Program-made: the position numbers and the translations under genes
Notes under the pieces: model-generated
Databases searched by the model: none
What the model saw: the letters and a program-made list of their open reading frames with translations, nothing else
What the model was told of the DNA's origin: nothing
Part shown: positions 12,587-26,369 of the stretch, one piece after another
Position numbering within the stretch: position 1 is the stretch's first letter
Layout: the number at the start of each line of letters is the position of its first letter
Assembly: GCF_932526225.1 (NCBI RefSeq)
Contig: NC_064047.1
Coordinates: 4,649,501 to 4,713,500, forward strand
DNA from: Nematostella vectensis
Lineage: Eukaryota; Cnidaria; Anthozoa; Actiniaria; Edwardsiidae
DNA: 64,000 nucleotides
Direction: 5' to 3'

Positions 12587-13142
12587 GGGAGTGTTCATTA
12601 AATACACAAAAGGGGGGGGGGGGGGGGGGGGGGGAGGTTGCAGGATTTTTTTTCCTCAATCAGTTATTTGCAGAATTTTTTTTTCCAAACCCCCACCCCA
12701 TCCTCCAAAGTCACATGGTCCGCCCCTGAGGACGCCTGTGAAAAAGTATACCTTTGTATATATTTGTTTTTGAATATTTTTATGTATAAAAAGGGATCCA
12801 ATGCCCAACGTATAAGACATTGGTATATCGTTTTGTGGATTTGCATGCTCCACTGTGGGTAAATCCAGTTGTTATATACTGAAAGCTGGAAGTATCTATA
12901 TTATGGTTTATAAAGACAAAAGTATTAAACATTGGTCATTTGGCTTAATATTCAATCTGTATTTTTGCTACTAACAAGATCATATCAGTAAAATTAAAGC
13001 TGAAAAGTACGGCTCCTAAGAGCCCCCCCTCCCTTTAGAGGACGTTTTTTTCGGAGCATCCCTCCTTTTGGTTGTTAAAAATATTCGAACCCCCACCCTT
13101 CAATAACCCCTCCCCCCCTTGGTGTATTTAATGAACACTTCC
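12587..13142. mobile_element. Harbinger-like MITE (unit 1)
   Basis: Terminal inverted repeats GGGAGTGTTCATTAAATACA and its partner ending TGTATTTAATGAACACTTCC bound a 556-bp non-coding element, flanked on both sides by TAA. A 3-bp TAA target duplication with GG-starting ends suggests PIF/Harbinger. It holds a 23-25 base G run near its left end. The unit 2 copy is at 25825-26369. Confidence 0.72.
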
Positions 13143-14047
13143 TAACAACTTGAATTGGATTGAACCGTAGAAAATCGATTGACGTCTGGTGTCAAATGAG
13201 AGGCGCATGCGCACACGGATGGAAAACTTTTCTGACAAATCTAGCTTATAATGTGTCAACCAAGGTCTGATGTACAATATCCTATAGCTTATTTGTTAAA
13301 AATTTTTCCAGGAGCGAACAAGCACTTCGGAGAATAGTGAATTATACGGGTTCACCGTTGCGTTGCCATAGAGAAACAGCAATGTAAACACATGTTACAT
13401 TTTTTATAAAGTTCATCCCTAGCTGTATGGCATGGGCAAATAGTTTGATGGACCGATCCCTGTAGCAAAAGATACGAGTTGTGATTGACAGGATGGTTGG
13501 GAATTCGGAAAACTGTATCGCATCTCAAAAAATACCTCTTTCTGGTGCTTGCATCTAATCGAGGTAGATAAGGACGCTTTTGACAATTCTATTCCCTAAG
13601 AATTGTAAGATAAGTAATATGTAAGACTAACGGGAAAAATAGTGCTACACAACAACTCAACTTGTCCCGCAACAATCAGAAAAATACGATGTTCTTGTTT
13701 ATGATACACTTTTTGATTATGTTTATTTATAAGACCCATGTGTGCCCATATAATAGTTTAACATTAATAGTTAATATTTCATTTTTAACTTGAGCTTGTC
13801 ATTGCCATTTTCAAACAGCTGATTTCTTGCTGCCCTGAAAAAAAAAAGAGAAAGATGTCATTTAGCATGGACGACCAGTAACGGAAAAAAAAATAGATAT
13901 TTCGTTTCAAGTAAAATACAGAAGAAATCATACGCAGCTTTTAAGAAGCAGATTCTAGGTAGCGGCCCCTAGAGCCCGAGTTCAAAATGGCCGATTAATT
14001 AAGCTCGACTTTGTACCTGAAGTCCTTATTCTTTAACGTGCTATTTG
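13143..14047. other. Spacer downstream of lectin gene copy 2
   Basis: No coding region seen. An AATAAA on the minus strand (13722-13727) is a candidate polyadenylation signal for the lectin gene at 14509-16337, which reads toward it. Confidence 0.5.
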
Positions 14048-14493
14048 CTATTTGCTTGTTGTTGGTACAGTTGTTGTTCGTGGTTGTTGCTGTTGTTGTT
14101 GTTGTCTTCGTGGTTGTGCTGTTGTTGGTATAGTTGTTGTTCGTGGTTGTTGCTGTTGTTGTTGTTGTTTTCGTGGTTGTTGCTGTTGTTGGTATAGTTG
14201 TTGTTCGTTGTTGTTGCTGTTGTTTTCTTCGCGGTTGTTGGTACAGTTGTTGTTCGTGGTTGTTGCTGTTGTTGTTGTTGTCTTCGTGGTTGTGCTGTTG
14301 TTGGTATAGTTGTTGTTCGTTGTTGTTGCTGTTGTTTTCTTCGCGGTTGTTGGTACAGTTGTTGTTCGTGGTTGTTTTCTTCGCGGTTGTTGCTGTTGTT
14401 GGTACAGTTGTTGTTGTTTGTTTGTTTGCTTGTTTTGTTTGTTTGTTTGTTTGTTTGTTGTTGTTGTTGTTGTTGTTTTTTTTTGGGGGGGGG
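14048..14493. repeat. TTG-rich simple repeat with poly-T/G tail (unit 2)
   Basis: Blocks of TTGTTG, CTGTTG and TTCGTGGTTG, partly as higher-order copies of about 100 bp, lead into TTTG repeats, T8 and 9 G, just 3' of lectin gene copy 2. Confidence 0.9.
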
Positions 14494-14508
14494 TTGTCCG
14501 GACTTACC

Positions 14509-16337
14509 TTAGACACAATTGTATCTGATCTCGATGTACTTGTATGTGCCGACACACGGATCCCCGTACACCGAGTTCTTGGCCTGGAGTGTGCACGAGT
14601 TTTGCCCTTGGCACGCGGCAGTGATCGTCGCAGAGCTGGAGAAGCAATTCGTGGTTTGTATGGAAGCACTAGGGCAGGCTTCAGACCCGGGGGCTGTTCG
14701 ACCGTAGTTCGCGTACGAGACGTCAATTGTCTTACTGGCTGGGCACTGGATTGTACGAGTGTGGTGCTCGCATATTATGTCTGGTGAAGGATAAATGTGC
14801 AGGTGTTTCAGTTTGTTAGTGCGTCAGCTCATGAGGACGTCATCCCTGATTTAACACGCTCGAGGCATGGATATTATCATCTTTTTCTTCTGAAGCTGAT
14901 GTTATTAATATATGTATTAGGATTTTAAATGCGGAGCGCTTGCTGTAGGCTTTAAATAACAGGTAAAAAATAACTAATACATAGTAATGACGACGTTGAG
15001 ACCAAATTTGCAACGCTTTTCTATCATAACTTAAAAGTACTTAACTGCTTAAAAATAAATATCTTCAGAGGCGAACCATGAGATTTCAAAAATATTTTAA
15101 TTCGTTCCGCCATACTTTGTATAGGTCCCAATATCTCATTTTCCAGCCCACCTTTTTCAGCCCACATGCCCCCCCTCCCTTGCATCCCTAGAACTTGAAG
15201 AGGTAAAAAAAAAATACGTAGAGCTTACCTTTAAATCCGTTAATTCTGTATACTAAATTCGCCCAGTTCTCTCCAACGCCATTAACGCAATGAGATGATG
15301 CACCGTGCATGCTATATCTCGAGGCGGCCGAGACATCACTCCAACACTCGCCATAGAACTGAACACCAAACATGTCGGTGAAGCCTTCCTCAAAAGCCTC
15401 CCTCGCACATGCACTGATGACGTGGGTCATGTCAGGCCAAAGTGCCCACACTATTTCTGAGCGGTGGTTGTGGTAGAGGGTACGGAGCGAGCGGTTAGGG
15501 GCGTCTTCGTCATTGTAACATCCGACATGTCCGAGTGTGGCTGTTTTGCCATCTCCAATGCTCACCTCTATTTCACCCTAAAGTAAAGAACGATACATTT
15601 TGGTATAAATCGCAACCTCCTCTCTCCCACGAACACGTGTGTGTGTTCAAGCTAGGAGACAGCATAAACTGGCCTAGTCTCAGGGAAGTTAAAGCTGAAA
15701 TGAAGGAGTTTTCATAAAAAAAATCAAAGCATATAAGCAGAAGTGGAGTCTAAACGCTATAAAAGGAAAAAAAAAAGAAAAATATTGTAAAATATAAACA
15801 GTAATCAAAGTTACTGTTTTAGTTTTTAAAGTTTTTAAAATTTTGTGGCTTTTCGAAAATGCAACGCTCTTACACGTATGTTATCAAGAAGCAAAGGGAA
15901 ACATGTTTACTAGAAGGAAAGGGAAAAAAGCAAGAAGCAAAGGGAAACATGTTAACAAGAAGCAAAGGGATACAAAAAGAAGGAAAGGGAAACATGTTAA
16001 CAAGAGGGAAAGGGAAACAATTTAACAAGAAGCAAAGTGAAAAAACGTCAACAAGAAGCAAGGGGAAACATGTTAACAAGAAGGAAAGAGGAACACGTTA
16101 ACAAGAAGCAAATGGAAACATGTCAAACAGAAGCAAATTAAACATGTAAAAAGAAAAATGAGGAACACGTTAACAAGAAGCAAAGGGAAACACGTTTACA
16201 AGAAGCAAAAGAAAAGCAAGAAGCAAATGGAAACGGGTTAATAAGAAGCAAACGGAAACATGTACCGTTCCATAGACGGAGATCAAAACAGAGGCGAACA
16301 CAGCGCCAAGCGCTACCAAAACAATCCTCGAGGCCAT
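14509..16337 (-). CDS. Secreted WSC-like module + SUEL-type lectin protein, copy 2
   Basis: Exons 16266-16337, 15229-15577 and 14509-14780, with the same splice phases and 230-residue length as copy 1. The module exon encodes an identical peptide, with silent changes only (for example in the phenylalanine codon near residue 86). The leader has serine instead of threonine at residue 20. The lectin domain has phenylalanine instead of valine at residue 187, next to a conserved cysteine. All eight lectin cysteines, ANYGR and DPC are kept. The TAA stop lies directly before GGTAAGT, a strong donor-like sequence. It appears intact, and the silent bias of its differences suggests constraint or recent duplication. 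Sugar specificity cannot be read from sequence. Confidence 0.86.
15885..16262. repeat. Intronic minisatellite (unit 2, short form)
   Basis: Same 20-25 bp AAGAAGCAAAGGGAAACATG-type array as in unit 1, but about 0.38 kb long. It occupies intron 1 of lectin gene copy 2 up to the donor of exon 1. Confidence 0.88.
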
Positions 16338-16412
16338 GTTGTTGTGCAGGGTGTATAACTGAACTGGGTGTGACACTGTCAGGACACGGTGAAACGGTTA
16401 GGAATGGGACGT

Positions 16413-16420
16413 CTTATATA
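16413..16420 (-). promoter_or_regulatory. TATA box of lectin gene copy 2
   Basis: TATATAAG on the minus strand, 76 bases upstream of the start codon at 16337, with flanks matching unit 1. Confidence 0.6.
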
Positions 16421-19400
16421 GGTTACATTGGTCATTCACAAAGTCATTTGTATGATTAATTTTGACGGCCAGCTTTTCTCGTTAGCTTCATTTTCGCTCA
16501 TAGATTACAGATTTATCATTGGTAACTGAATGGTACATGACATTAATTCTATTATTTTCATTTCTGATATAATCCGATGAAAAAAAAAGTCGAATACAGA
16601 CAAAATGAACACCAAGTTTTAGTGGATAACGCAGCCCTAGCGCCTTCATCGGTTAAAATTCCTAATAATCCAGGTATTGAAGAAGATACTCAGACGTTGG
16701 CAGGCGAACCCAGGTTTGATATCATTTAGCTAATGTTTTACCGCCATTCTTGTTTCCATGGGAACGCGAGTGATAGATAAAAATTCAATTAGAAATAATT
16801 ATGACACTAAGGTAGATTTTTTTGGTATCGTCAAGTTTCTTTTTATTTATTTATTTTTTTACAGATTTTATTTGCAAACGGAATTGAAATGTTTTTTTTT
16901 GCGGTGGCAGAAAGGGCGAGGCTTCTCATCGTGTGCTCGCGCCACTTGAGATAACATCACACTCAACTTGAAACGGTGTTGTGCTCTTTGCGCGCTCATC
17001 TCAGAAAGGAATTAAGCATTATGACTATCATCAACATTAGAAAACAGTCCATTCAAAATATAAAAGAAAAAAAAAACAAGGTAATACAAACATCTTCTAG
17101 AGTAGGTAAAAAAGGCCTAATACCTGACGAATCAAATCTTTGTTTTTTTCTTAAAAATATATAATTAGTTTTATTCAGTTGAGACTGCTAGTGTAAACTT
17201 GTGGGTTTTTGTCATGCCTTCTTTTACAAATTTCAGATTTAAAAGTCTTTTAAATTTAGAATATAGTTTAACAGGGTGCTAAGTGTGGTTAAGGGCCAGT
17301 AGGGTTAAAGATACACAAAATACATGGGCCACTATGGATAATCACACACTTAACCTTGGAAAAGCTCTCATTAATTTGTATCCACTTCTGTGCCACAACA
17401 AAATTACCGACAAATACACAAGAAAGCTCGATGTAACGAAGGCTATTTGTCGTCATGCTTCATAAAGATTCAAGAACTTCTCCTCGGTCGTGATGTTATT
17501 ATCTCACTTTACACTCAGACATGTCTCTGTGTGCGTCTTTTATTTCAAAGCCCTTAAAAATATTTCCGAGATTTCTTGCTTTCATCACGACTCACGACTC
17601 TATCGTTTTGGGTTGTTTATTTGTGTAGTTTAAGAAAAACTACACAACGATAACCTTTACGGTAAAATAAGTTATCATCTATGCAAGAACTGTAGGCAGA
17701 AACCCATTGTCCTGATAATGCTAAACTTCCCCACATGGAATTTTTTGTACCAAACACACAGAAAGAGTAGTGGTCTGTATTCAGACATTTTATGCACTAG
17801 TCATTTGGAACCCCCACCCTCATGGTCCCGGAGAAGTGTGGGGTTAAGGTGGCAGTTTAGAGCACTTTTGAACGAGAATCTGTCCCGATGGGGTGGGGGA
17901 ATTGACAGTTTTTGACTCTAAGACTTATCCCCACCGTGGGGGTTTGGGACAAGTTAATAGTGTCAAAAATATCATGTTGGTTTCTGGCTTGAGACTCTTC
18001 TGTAGCAAGCAATTCCATGTATCAGCGTGTGGCATGCTGCACGGAGACATGTGCAAAAACGAATATTGAAAAAAAATAATGCCAGATGAATATGATTTAT
18101 TTTACCATCTTTTTTTGTAACTGTTATCTTCATAGTAATTGGTACAAATGTACTCGCTGAAGTGTACTGGCTTTGAAAGATAAAAAAAGCTTATTTCAGA
18201 TGACTTGCTGTCGGGTAGTTGCCTATAATTTGCATCCCAAGGGGTAGGGGCATTAAACTGCTGTTTTGTCCCGAGGGGGTGGGGGCTTCTCTCGGTTTTG
18301 TACAGGGTCAAAGTCTAACCCCCCACCCTTCCCCGGGTGCGGACACCAACTCATTTTTTTTTTTTATCGGAGTGGACCTTTTAGTTGAGTGAAGGGTTAT
18401 TCCGAATAAAGGAATTATAAATCTGGGGAAATAAATGAAATTGTAGGGATTAGAGTACCGTGGGGCATGTCCCCAAGCCCCCTAACATGTGCTTAGAAAT
18501 TACATTTTTATAAGGACATTTGCGGATTGGCGCATCCCCCCTCAAACAGCGTTTTCAACGCAATATAATCTTGTAATGGAAGACAATTATCTCTGGCGTC
18601 TTTCTCATTATTCGCATTTTTCGCCTACTCGGTCTTCTAGAATAAAGGTCCAGTTTTGGTTGCTCCGCTCCGTTATCGTCACATGCAACAAATTTTAGAT
18701 GCAATTATAGATCTTGTTGATAGGTTTTATGTTGCGGTGGACAAATTATTACTTGCACTACTTCAGCTCATCACACAATATTTAGCTAGCCCATTAATAG
18801 CAGTATAATACAAAAAACACCCAACGTTATCAAACTTCACATAGAAACGGCTTTTTTTGCTAAAATTGATGTAGATTTGTTGTCTTATGGAAAATCAAAA
18901 TTTGTATAATGTATTCATTGGAGGTTCTGTATTTCGTGGTGGTTAATAGAAATGTGTCAGAAAACAGAATATGGATTTGGTTTCCTTGTAGAGCGAATAA
19001 AATCTTCAAAAAGATACGAGCATCAACATTACTGTCAGAAGCGATACCTCGTCTCGTCTCGCGCGACCTATAAGGTAAAGTTGGAAATTCGATAAAATGA
19101 TTACAGCAAAATGTGTATTGTTCAGTCCCCGCCAAGTATAAACTAAAACAATTATTCTCCTCAGGCTCAGCGAATAGCGGTGGATAGTCCCCGAGACGGA
19201 AAGCTTTAATTAAAGAAATTAAAGAATAATTGTTTAATATAGAGATATATGGTGGACCAAGCATGGAAACGAGGCTTGTGTCGGACAAGCAGCTCGATTA
19301 TCAATGGCGAGTTTCGCCTCATTCTCGCGCCTCGTTGCTCTGACCTTCACCCCACGCCATGGTTCCCCGTGTATGTAAGTTTGTAAGACCATCTTTATTG

Positions 19401-21237
19401 AAATTACACTCGTGTGCATTATTTCAGCGATTAGGCGCACCGTATTAGGGGCAGTCGGTCAGCGATTAGCGCCTTCGATCGCACACACAAATATTCCAAA
19501 ATATTCAGTGCCTCGTTTGTTAAACGATAAAACGCGCAAGAGCGCTCTGATAAGAATTGGAAATTGAAATACATTTTGGAGGGAAACGGAAATGCATAGA
19601 AAGGGTGCGATAAGTGGGTCGTGTTGGGCTGAGAGGAAGAAAATTAAAAGCGTCATTCGGTGACTTTATTACTCCTTTTTTATTGTATAACACTTGATTA
19701 TCACAATTTCTTCATTGGATTACGTTACCTTTAAATTTATCTCATTTCACATCATTGTTCACTCTCGTTTTACACTCACCTATGCCAATTTCGGTTCGCA
19801 ACGACGCTTTATATTTCCCCTGTAACAAATAACAAAACTTATTAAGTAAAGGAACACCAGATGCCTGAGAAATTATAAAGAAGGAAATATGTTTTTTTAG
19901 AGACAATGAAGTTGGTACTAGACACAGTGAACAGATTTAAAGAAAGCCAATCATGCAGCCATTTTATGCTTCCGTTCAATGGCGAGTCACAAAAAGCATC
20001 CATTTCCATCGGCTACCTCAAGCGAGTAACCAATATATTTTCAATCAAATATCACCAATAATGTTTCAGGCTTCATTTGTAGTTTTTTTTTTGGAGTTAC
20101 CCTGCAAATAAACCATTGTATTTTCAATAATAAGCAACAACAAAAGAGTCTGAAGAACATTCTTTAATTTTACCTTTTTTTGTATGCCTTTTGTATGCGT
20201 CTTTACACTGATAGATGCACAGTGTACAGTGTTACACAGATAGATGCACATAATTTTTTATCTAGTAGGGCTAGGCATTGCAAATTGGTGACTTTTCCCA
20301 AAATTTATTTGGGATCAGTTTGGGGTAAACAAATTTTTGATATGTGTAGCCTGGTAACCATGGCAACCAAGTTTTGAGACATAGGTTTAATGAAAATAAG
20401 GCAAAACGCTTTAAGTAGTTAAGATCAACTATTAATACGACGTGTTTTGAAAAAAACACAATAAAAATTTACTTTTCTTTTTAGGGGGGGAGGGATGGTG
20501 TTTTTTTGTCAATTTTTGACCTCAAAATAGTGCTTGTAAAAATACCAAAAAAACATTCATATCCCCCTGAAATCATTAATATAACTTGAAACGAAGATTG
20601 AATACTGTCAAAAAGCTTTACATTTCGCTACCAAGTTTTTATTGATTAAAATCAATAAGTTTTATTAAATCCAATATGGCGGCTCCAAGATGGTGGATGC
20701 TGATGTCACAGAATTATCAAAAATCGCAGATTTTTTAAAACTAACATCTGAATTTGGCAAAACACTTTTGATACTCCTCTATTGTAAATAAAAAGTAAAA
20801 AAACCTTTTTGGAAAAGATATTTAAATTATTACTTTAATTAAGAGTTCGCAAACTTATGCTATATTAAATGTACCATGCCAATCAATGACGTCACAGATG
20901 TCATATATTGTTGTCATAGAAACAGTGTCCTTAATAATATATGTCTACTGCAATATAATAAGATTATCGAAAAAAAGACATACAGAAATACATATCTGAA
21001 AAAAACAGAAATATTGCACGTTTCTGCTCATTTAAGTGACTTCACCGTAACGTCACAAAGACAATTATTTTGAAGAATATCGGTGGCTTATTGAATACGA
21101 AGTGATTATGATAACTTATTTGGATTTGGGATGTTCTATGCAAAAGTTTCGAAAGATAGGCTATTTATAACCATATTTTGTTCCTCTTTGTCAGATAATG
21201 ATTCAGCGATTTTTGTCGTTGTATCAATTAAAGTAGA
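16421..21237. other. Non-coding spacer of unit 2
   Basis: Collinear with 2587-7639 and about 240 bp shorter, mainly because the CTGAATAGGGTT-ended block of unit 1 (about 7375-7515) and its flanking duplication are absent. No supported gene. A half fold-back repeat lies at 19309-19370. Confidence 0.65.
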
Positions 21238-22005
21238 TTAGATTTGCCGTTTTATCGGGCAAATTTTCAAAAAGGTGCTGTTAATGTATATGATGATTGC
21301 GGTTGTCATGGAAACATACCTGAGATGCATTTGTAGTGGACTTCCAGGTACTTGTATGCACTGAGAAATGGGTCGCCTAACATCCACTTCTTCGCCTAAA
21401 GCGTGCACGAGTTTTTCCCTTGACACTTCTCACGGATTGACGCAGAGCTGAGCCAGAAGGAATCACTCAATCACTCAATATTTAATTATTCGCACTTCCT
21501 CTGTATTTTTTATAAAGTTTGTTTGTTTATTTAAGCTTTTTAAATGTTTTTTAAATTATATTCTAACTTAAATATTGATATATGCAATGAAGTGCCTAGT
21601 ACCTAAATTAACTTGTGTACGTCCGTAGTTGCAATACGAGATATCTATCTTGTGGCTTGAAGGGCACTTAACATGGTATACCAGGTCGTCTCGCAAAGAA
21701 TAGCTGATTTGATTAGAGTCAATGATGTACTTTAAAATAACTATTTGGAGAGGTATAGAAAAGCGGTACTTACCTTTTAGTGAGGTGATTTCGTACACAA
21801 AATTCGTCCTGTGCTTCTCAACGTCATGCTCACAGCTGTTTGATGCTCCGTGCATGTTGTATTGTATTGCTGCCCGCACATCCCTCCAGCACTTCCCATA
21901 GAACTGAACACCGAATATGCCAGAGAATAAGCGGTTGGCCTTATTTGCGCACGCCTTGATGACTTCCGAAGAATTTCTGTGTGAATAATCCAGGCGAGTT
22001 CGCAT
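21238..22005 (-). pseudogene. Decayed second lectin gene, copy B2
   Basis: Collinear with B1: half of the WSC-like module (FGVQFYGKCW), the lectin start up to YGRT, an AT-rich interruption, and then the lectin C-terminus with the same in-frame TAG (21396-21398) and the same lost cysteine. The inactivating changes shared with B1 and B3 show that it was already dead before the unit was amplified. Confidence 0.8.
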
Positions 22006-22230
22006 GGACCTTCAAATATTATCCTTTTTCCATGTCATACCTATCATTGCGCACCCCGTCCCCCCCCCCCCCCCCCAATCCCCTCTTCGGGTTAGGAGCA
22101 AATGGCTGAAGTCATCATATGGTAAATGTCCCCATTTTCTTGTCCCCCTGCCCCCACCCCACCCGCCCCCCTTTGGGTTAGGAGCAAATGGGTGAGGTCG
22201 TAAGGGTACATCATTGAAAACAGTCACCAG

Positions 22231-23829
22231 ATGGTAAAAGCTACAGAGAACTATAGTACCAAAGCTATAGAGAACTATAGTACCGAAGCTACAGAGAACT
22301 ATAGTACCAAAGCTACAGAGAACTATAGTACCAAAGCTACAGAGAACTATAGTACCAAAGCTACAGAGAACTATAGTACCAAAGCTATAGAGAACTATAG
22401 TACCAAAGCTACAGAGAACTATAGTACCAAAGCTACAGAGAACTATAGTACCTAAGCTACAGAGAACTATAGTACCAAAGCTACAGAGAACTATAGTAAC
22501 AAAGCTATAGAGAACTAGCTATGGTTACCAAAACTACAGCGAACTATTACAAAAGCTACAGAGAACTATAGTACCAAAGCTACAGAGAGCTATAGTACCA
22601 AAGCTATAGAGAACTATAGTACCAAAGCTACAGAGAACTATAGTACCAAAGCTACAGAGAACTATAGTACCAAAGCTACAGAGAACTATAGTAACAAAGC
22701 TACAGAGAACTATAGTACCAAAGCTATAGAGAACTATAGTACCACAGCTATAGAGAACTATAGTACCAAAGCTACAGAGAACTATAGTACCAAAGCTACA
22801 GAGAACTATAGTACCAAAGCTATAGAGAACTATAGTACCAAAGCTATAGAGAACTATAGTACCAAAGCTCGGAGAACTATAGTACCAAAGCTACAGAGAA
22901 CTATAGTACCAAAGCTACAGAGAACTATAGTACCAAAGCTATAGAGAACTATAGTACCAAAGCTACAGAGAACTTTTATAGTACCAAAGCTATAGAGAAC
23001 TATAGTACCAAAGCTACAAAGAACTATAGTACCAAAGCTACAGAGAACTACAGTAACAAAGCTACAAAGAACTATAGTACCAAAGCTACAGAAAACTATA
23101 GTACCAAAGCTATAGAGAACTACAGTAACAAAGCTATAGAGAACTATAGTACCAAAGCTACAGAGAACTATATTACCAAAGCTAGAGAGAACTATAGTAC
23201 CAAAGCTACAGAGAACTATAGTACCAAAGCTACAGAGAACTACAGTAACAAAGCTATAGAGAACTATAGTACCAAAGCTACAGAGAACTATAATACCAAA
23301 GCTACAAAGAACTACAGTAACAAAGCTATAGAGAACTATAGTACCAAAGCTACAGAGAACTATATTACCAAAGCTAGAGAGAACTATAGTACCAAAGCTA
23401 CAGAGAAATATAGTACCAAAGTTACAGAGAACTATATTACCAAAGCTACAGAGAACTATAGTACCAAAGCTACAGAGAACTATAGTATCAAAGCTACAGA
23501 GAACTATAGTACCAAAGCTACAGAGAACTATAGTACCAAAGCTACAGAGAACTATAGTACCAAAGCTACAGAGAACTATAGCACCAAAGCTACAGAGAAC
23601 TATAGTACCAAAGCTGCAGAGAACTATAGTACCAAAGCTACAGAGAACTATAGTACCGAAGCTACAGAGAACTAGAGTACCAAAGCTACAGAGAACTATA
23701 GTACCAAAGCTGCAGAGAACTATAGTACCAAAGCTACAGAGAACTATAGTACCAAAGCTGCAGAGAACTATAGTACCAAAGCTACAGAGAACTATAGTAC
23801 CAAAGCTACAGAGAACTATAGTACCAAAT
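22231..23829. repeat. 24-bp satellite array (unit 2)
   Basis: About 66 copies of the 24-bp unit described for unit 1, with the same variant types. The right edge joins GCACCGAGCGGCAAATCC, which in unit 1 lies about 290 bp beyond the array, so the edge has been rearranged. The 351-residue minus-strand frame across it is an 8-residue repeat and is not called as a gene. Confidence 0.95.
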
Positions 23830-25824
23830 CTAGCACCGAGCGGCAAATCCTCTCTGATCAAACGTCGTTTCGTGCTAAGACGTAGTAAGCGATTTCCCTC
23901 CCCTCCCATCCATGAGGTATATAGTTACTTAGTATTCCACTGCTTATCAGTGTGACGGGTGCCCAGTGTGGGACAGTGACATGGTTGCCATGGTTACCAA
24001 GCGCAGCAATCTCCATTGGGCACCCACCCGCCAACTCATCTAGTGTTCATGAGTTTAAACAAAGGTAAATGGACTCGAATGTCTTATGATATAATTCAAG
24101 TATTTAGAATAACCAAGGGAAAATACAAAACAACAGTGGCTAAGTCTAAATCTCCTATCGGATAGAAACATAAGAGTTCAGGGACTCATGCCAGAAATAG
24201 GTCAATGGTACAAACAATGTATTCAAGGACTCCTGACTAAGCCTGTTAGATTATAACACTGTAAGATTATATAAAGTACATTTACTTAAATGAATAAACA
24301 ATCATTTGTTGCATTATTAACCATACCTAAGTATTACTCTACTGGTTTGTGACATTGTTAACAAATGACTCATTACTGGGTTCATTTAAAGGGTCTAATC
24401 TTTGTTCTTTTCCTCCATCACATTAAGCTTTCACTGTGTTAAGACATGTATGGCACAAGAAACTCAGATTTTTCTGCAATCACCACCTTTGAATTAATAA
24501 AGATATATATATATATAATCTTGAGTTGCATTGTAAATGCCATATCATAACACTGATTAGGGCAAAAAAGAATTTTCTGAATTTTATTACAATGCTAGCT
24601 GTACGTAAATGTGCCTTCTCTATGCTAGTTATGCTCTCTACTCCCCAAAGGCAAAGCGTTTTGGTAGAATTTTGCAAAAGATAAGGGGTAAATTTGCTGT
24701 TACACCAAAAGTGAGCCATAAAAACAATATAAATTGTTTTCATTGTTCACGGCATTTGTTATTTTACGTGCAAAGTAAGCAAAAATATCTATTTATGCTT
24801 TCATATTTTTTAGCAAACACAGTTTTTGGAGACAAAGGAGAGGGGTATAGAATACCGGACATGGAATTAGGACATTATTTCAGTAATTAAGCTACCAGGC
24901 GCAAAAACACTACGAAGACAACGTATAAGCTTAACTTCTAGTTTTTTAATGCAAATATTAACCAGAAAACATATAATGACATTCAATGAGGGATAGAGGT
25001 TTGATTTTAGAAAAGAAAAGCTTATCGAAAGGAAACAACATGTGTTTTAAAAACTAAACAGAAGCCTTTATGAAAAAACACAAAATGGCGATTTATATAT
25101 AGTAGACAGTTCTCATCAGCTGATTCAAATATCTACTTCCGAATAGACCAAGCAAATTGAGGTAAATACCTTTAGCTCATTCTTGAGTGTCCAGGTCACA
25201 AATAAGGTCTTGAGACTTGATTGACTGCAAGTTTGAAGTTTACACGGGTCTCAACGCGACGCTAATGTACAACACAGCGAAATTTTCCGTAATCATTCCG
25301 AGTTTAACACGACTTTTCACAATAACTTGATAGAGAATAAAGCTATGGTGAAATTTACAGTAATAGAATCGCGAATCTGGCATTTTCCACTGCACAAATA
25401 ATATGGATCTGAGAGGTGGAATTACAAAATCCAAGATGGCGACCATGACAGAGTTTGCAGTGTAGAGCTGTGCATTCCTTCTGCGGTAACTAGGCCAGCG
25501 ATGACGAAATGAGGGGAGGCTAGATTAGCATAGATACTTCGCGTAAGAAAAAGGCCTGAGTAAGGTCGCAGCAAGTACACTAAAAAAATACACACACAGT
25601 GGTGGATGGACTTCCTGGGCATTGCACAATAATGCACGTTGTTAGGAAAGACGACGAAAAAAAAAAAAACAGTTGCATTTTACAACTGGGCTACCACAGG
25701 TATCCCAGTAACAAACAACGCAAAAACCCAGAGGCGTGAATCGTTTTAACGATTTTACTTTAAAAGTACTAAAACCAAAAGAACGAAAACTTTGCTAGCA
25801 TTTTACTTTTTTTTTGCAAACTAA
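23830..25824. other. Non-coding spacer (unit 2)
   Basis: Collinear with about 10.6-12.6 kb of unit 1 without the local duplication. AT-rich; no gene supported. Confidence 0.65.
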
Positions 25825-26369
25825 GGGAGTGTTCATTAAATACACAAAAGGGGGGGGGGGGGGAGGTTGCAGGATTTTTTTTCCTCAATCAGTTATTTGC
25901 AGAATTTTTTTTTCCAAACCCCCACCCCATCCTCCAAAGTCACATGGTCCGCCCCTGAGGACGCCTGTGAAAAAGTATACATTTGTATATATTTGTTTTT
26001 GAATATTTTTCTGTATAAAAAGGGATCCAATGCCCAACGTATAAGACATTGTTATATCGTTTTGTGGATTTGCATGCTCCACTGTGGGTAAATCCAGTTG
26101 TTATATACTGAAAGCTGGAAGTATCTATATTATGGTTTATTAAGACAAAAGTATTAAACATTGGTCATTTGGCTTAATATTCAATCTGTATTTTTGCTAC
26201 TAACAAGATCATATCAGTAAAATTAAAGCTGAAAAGTACGGCTCCTAAGAGCCCCCCTCCCTTTAGAGGACGTTTTTTTCGGAGCATCCCTCCTTTTGGT
26301 TGTTAAAAATATTCGAACCCCCACCCTTCAATAACCCCTCCCCCCTTGGTGTATTTAATGAACACTTCC
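25825..26369. mobile_element. Harbinger-like MITE (unit 2)
   Basis: Second copy of the element at 12587, with the same terminal repeats and TAA flanks. Its internal G run is shorter (13). It was duplicated with the unit, not inserted independently, because the flanks are also homologous. Confidence 0.72.

Noticed and set aside
13995-14787. Long frames rich in Asn/Thr (minus) or Val/Cys (plus)
   Set aside because: They arise from the TTG/CAA simple repeat; the part over the lectin exon is in the wrong frame.
22854-23909. 351-residue minus-strand open frame
   Set aside because: It is almost entirely an 8-residue repeat produced by the 24-bp satellite; there is no unique domain.
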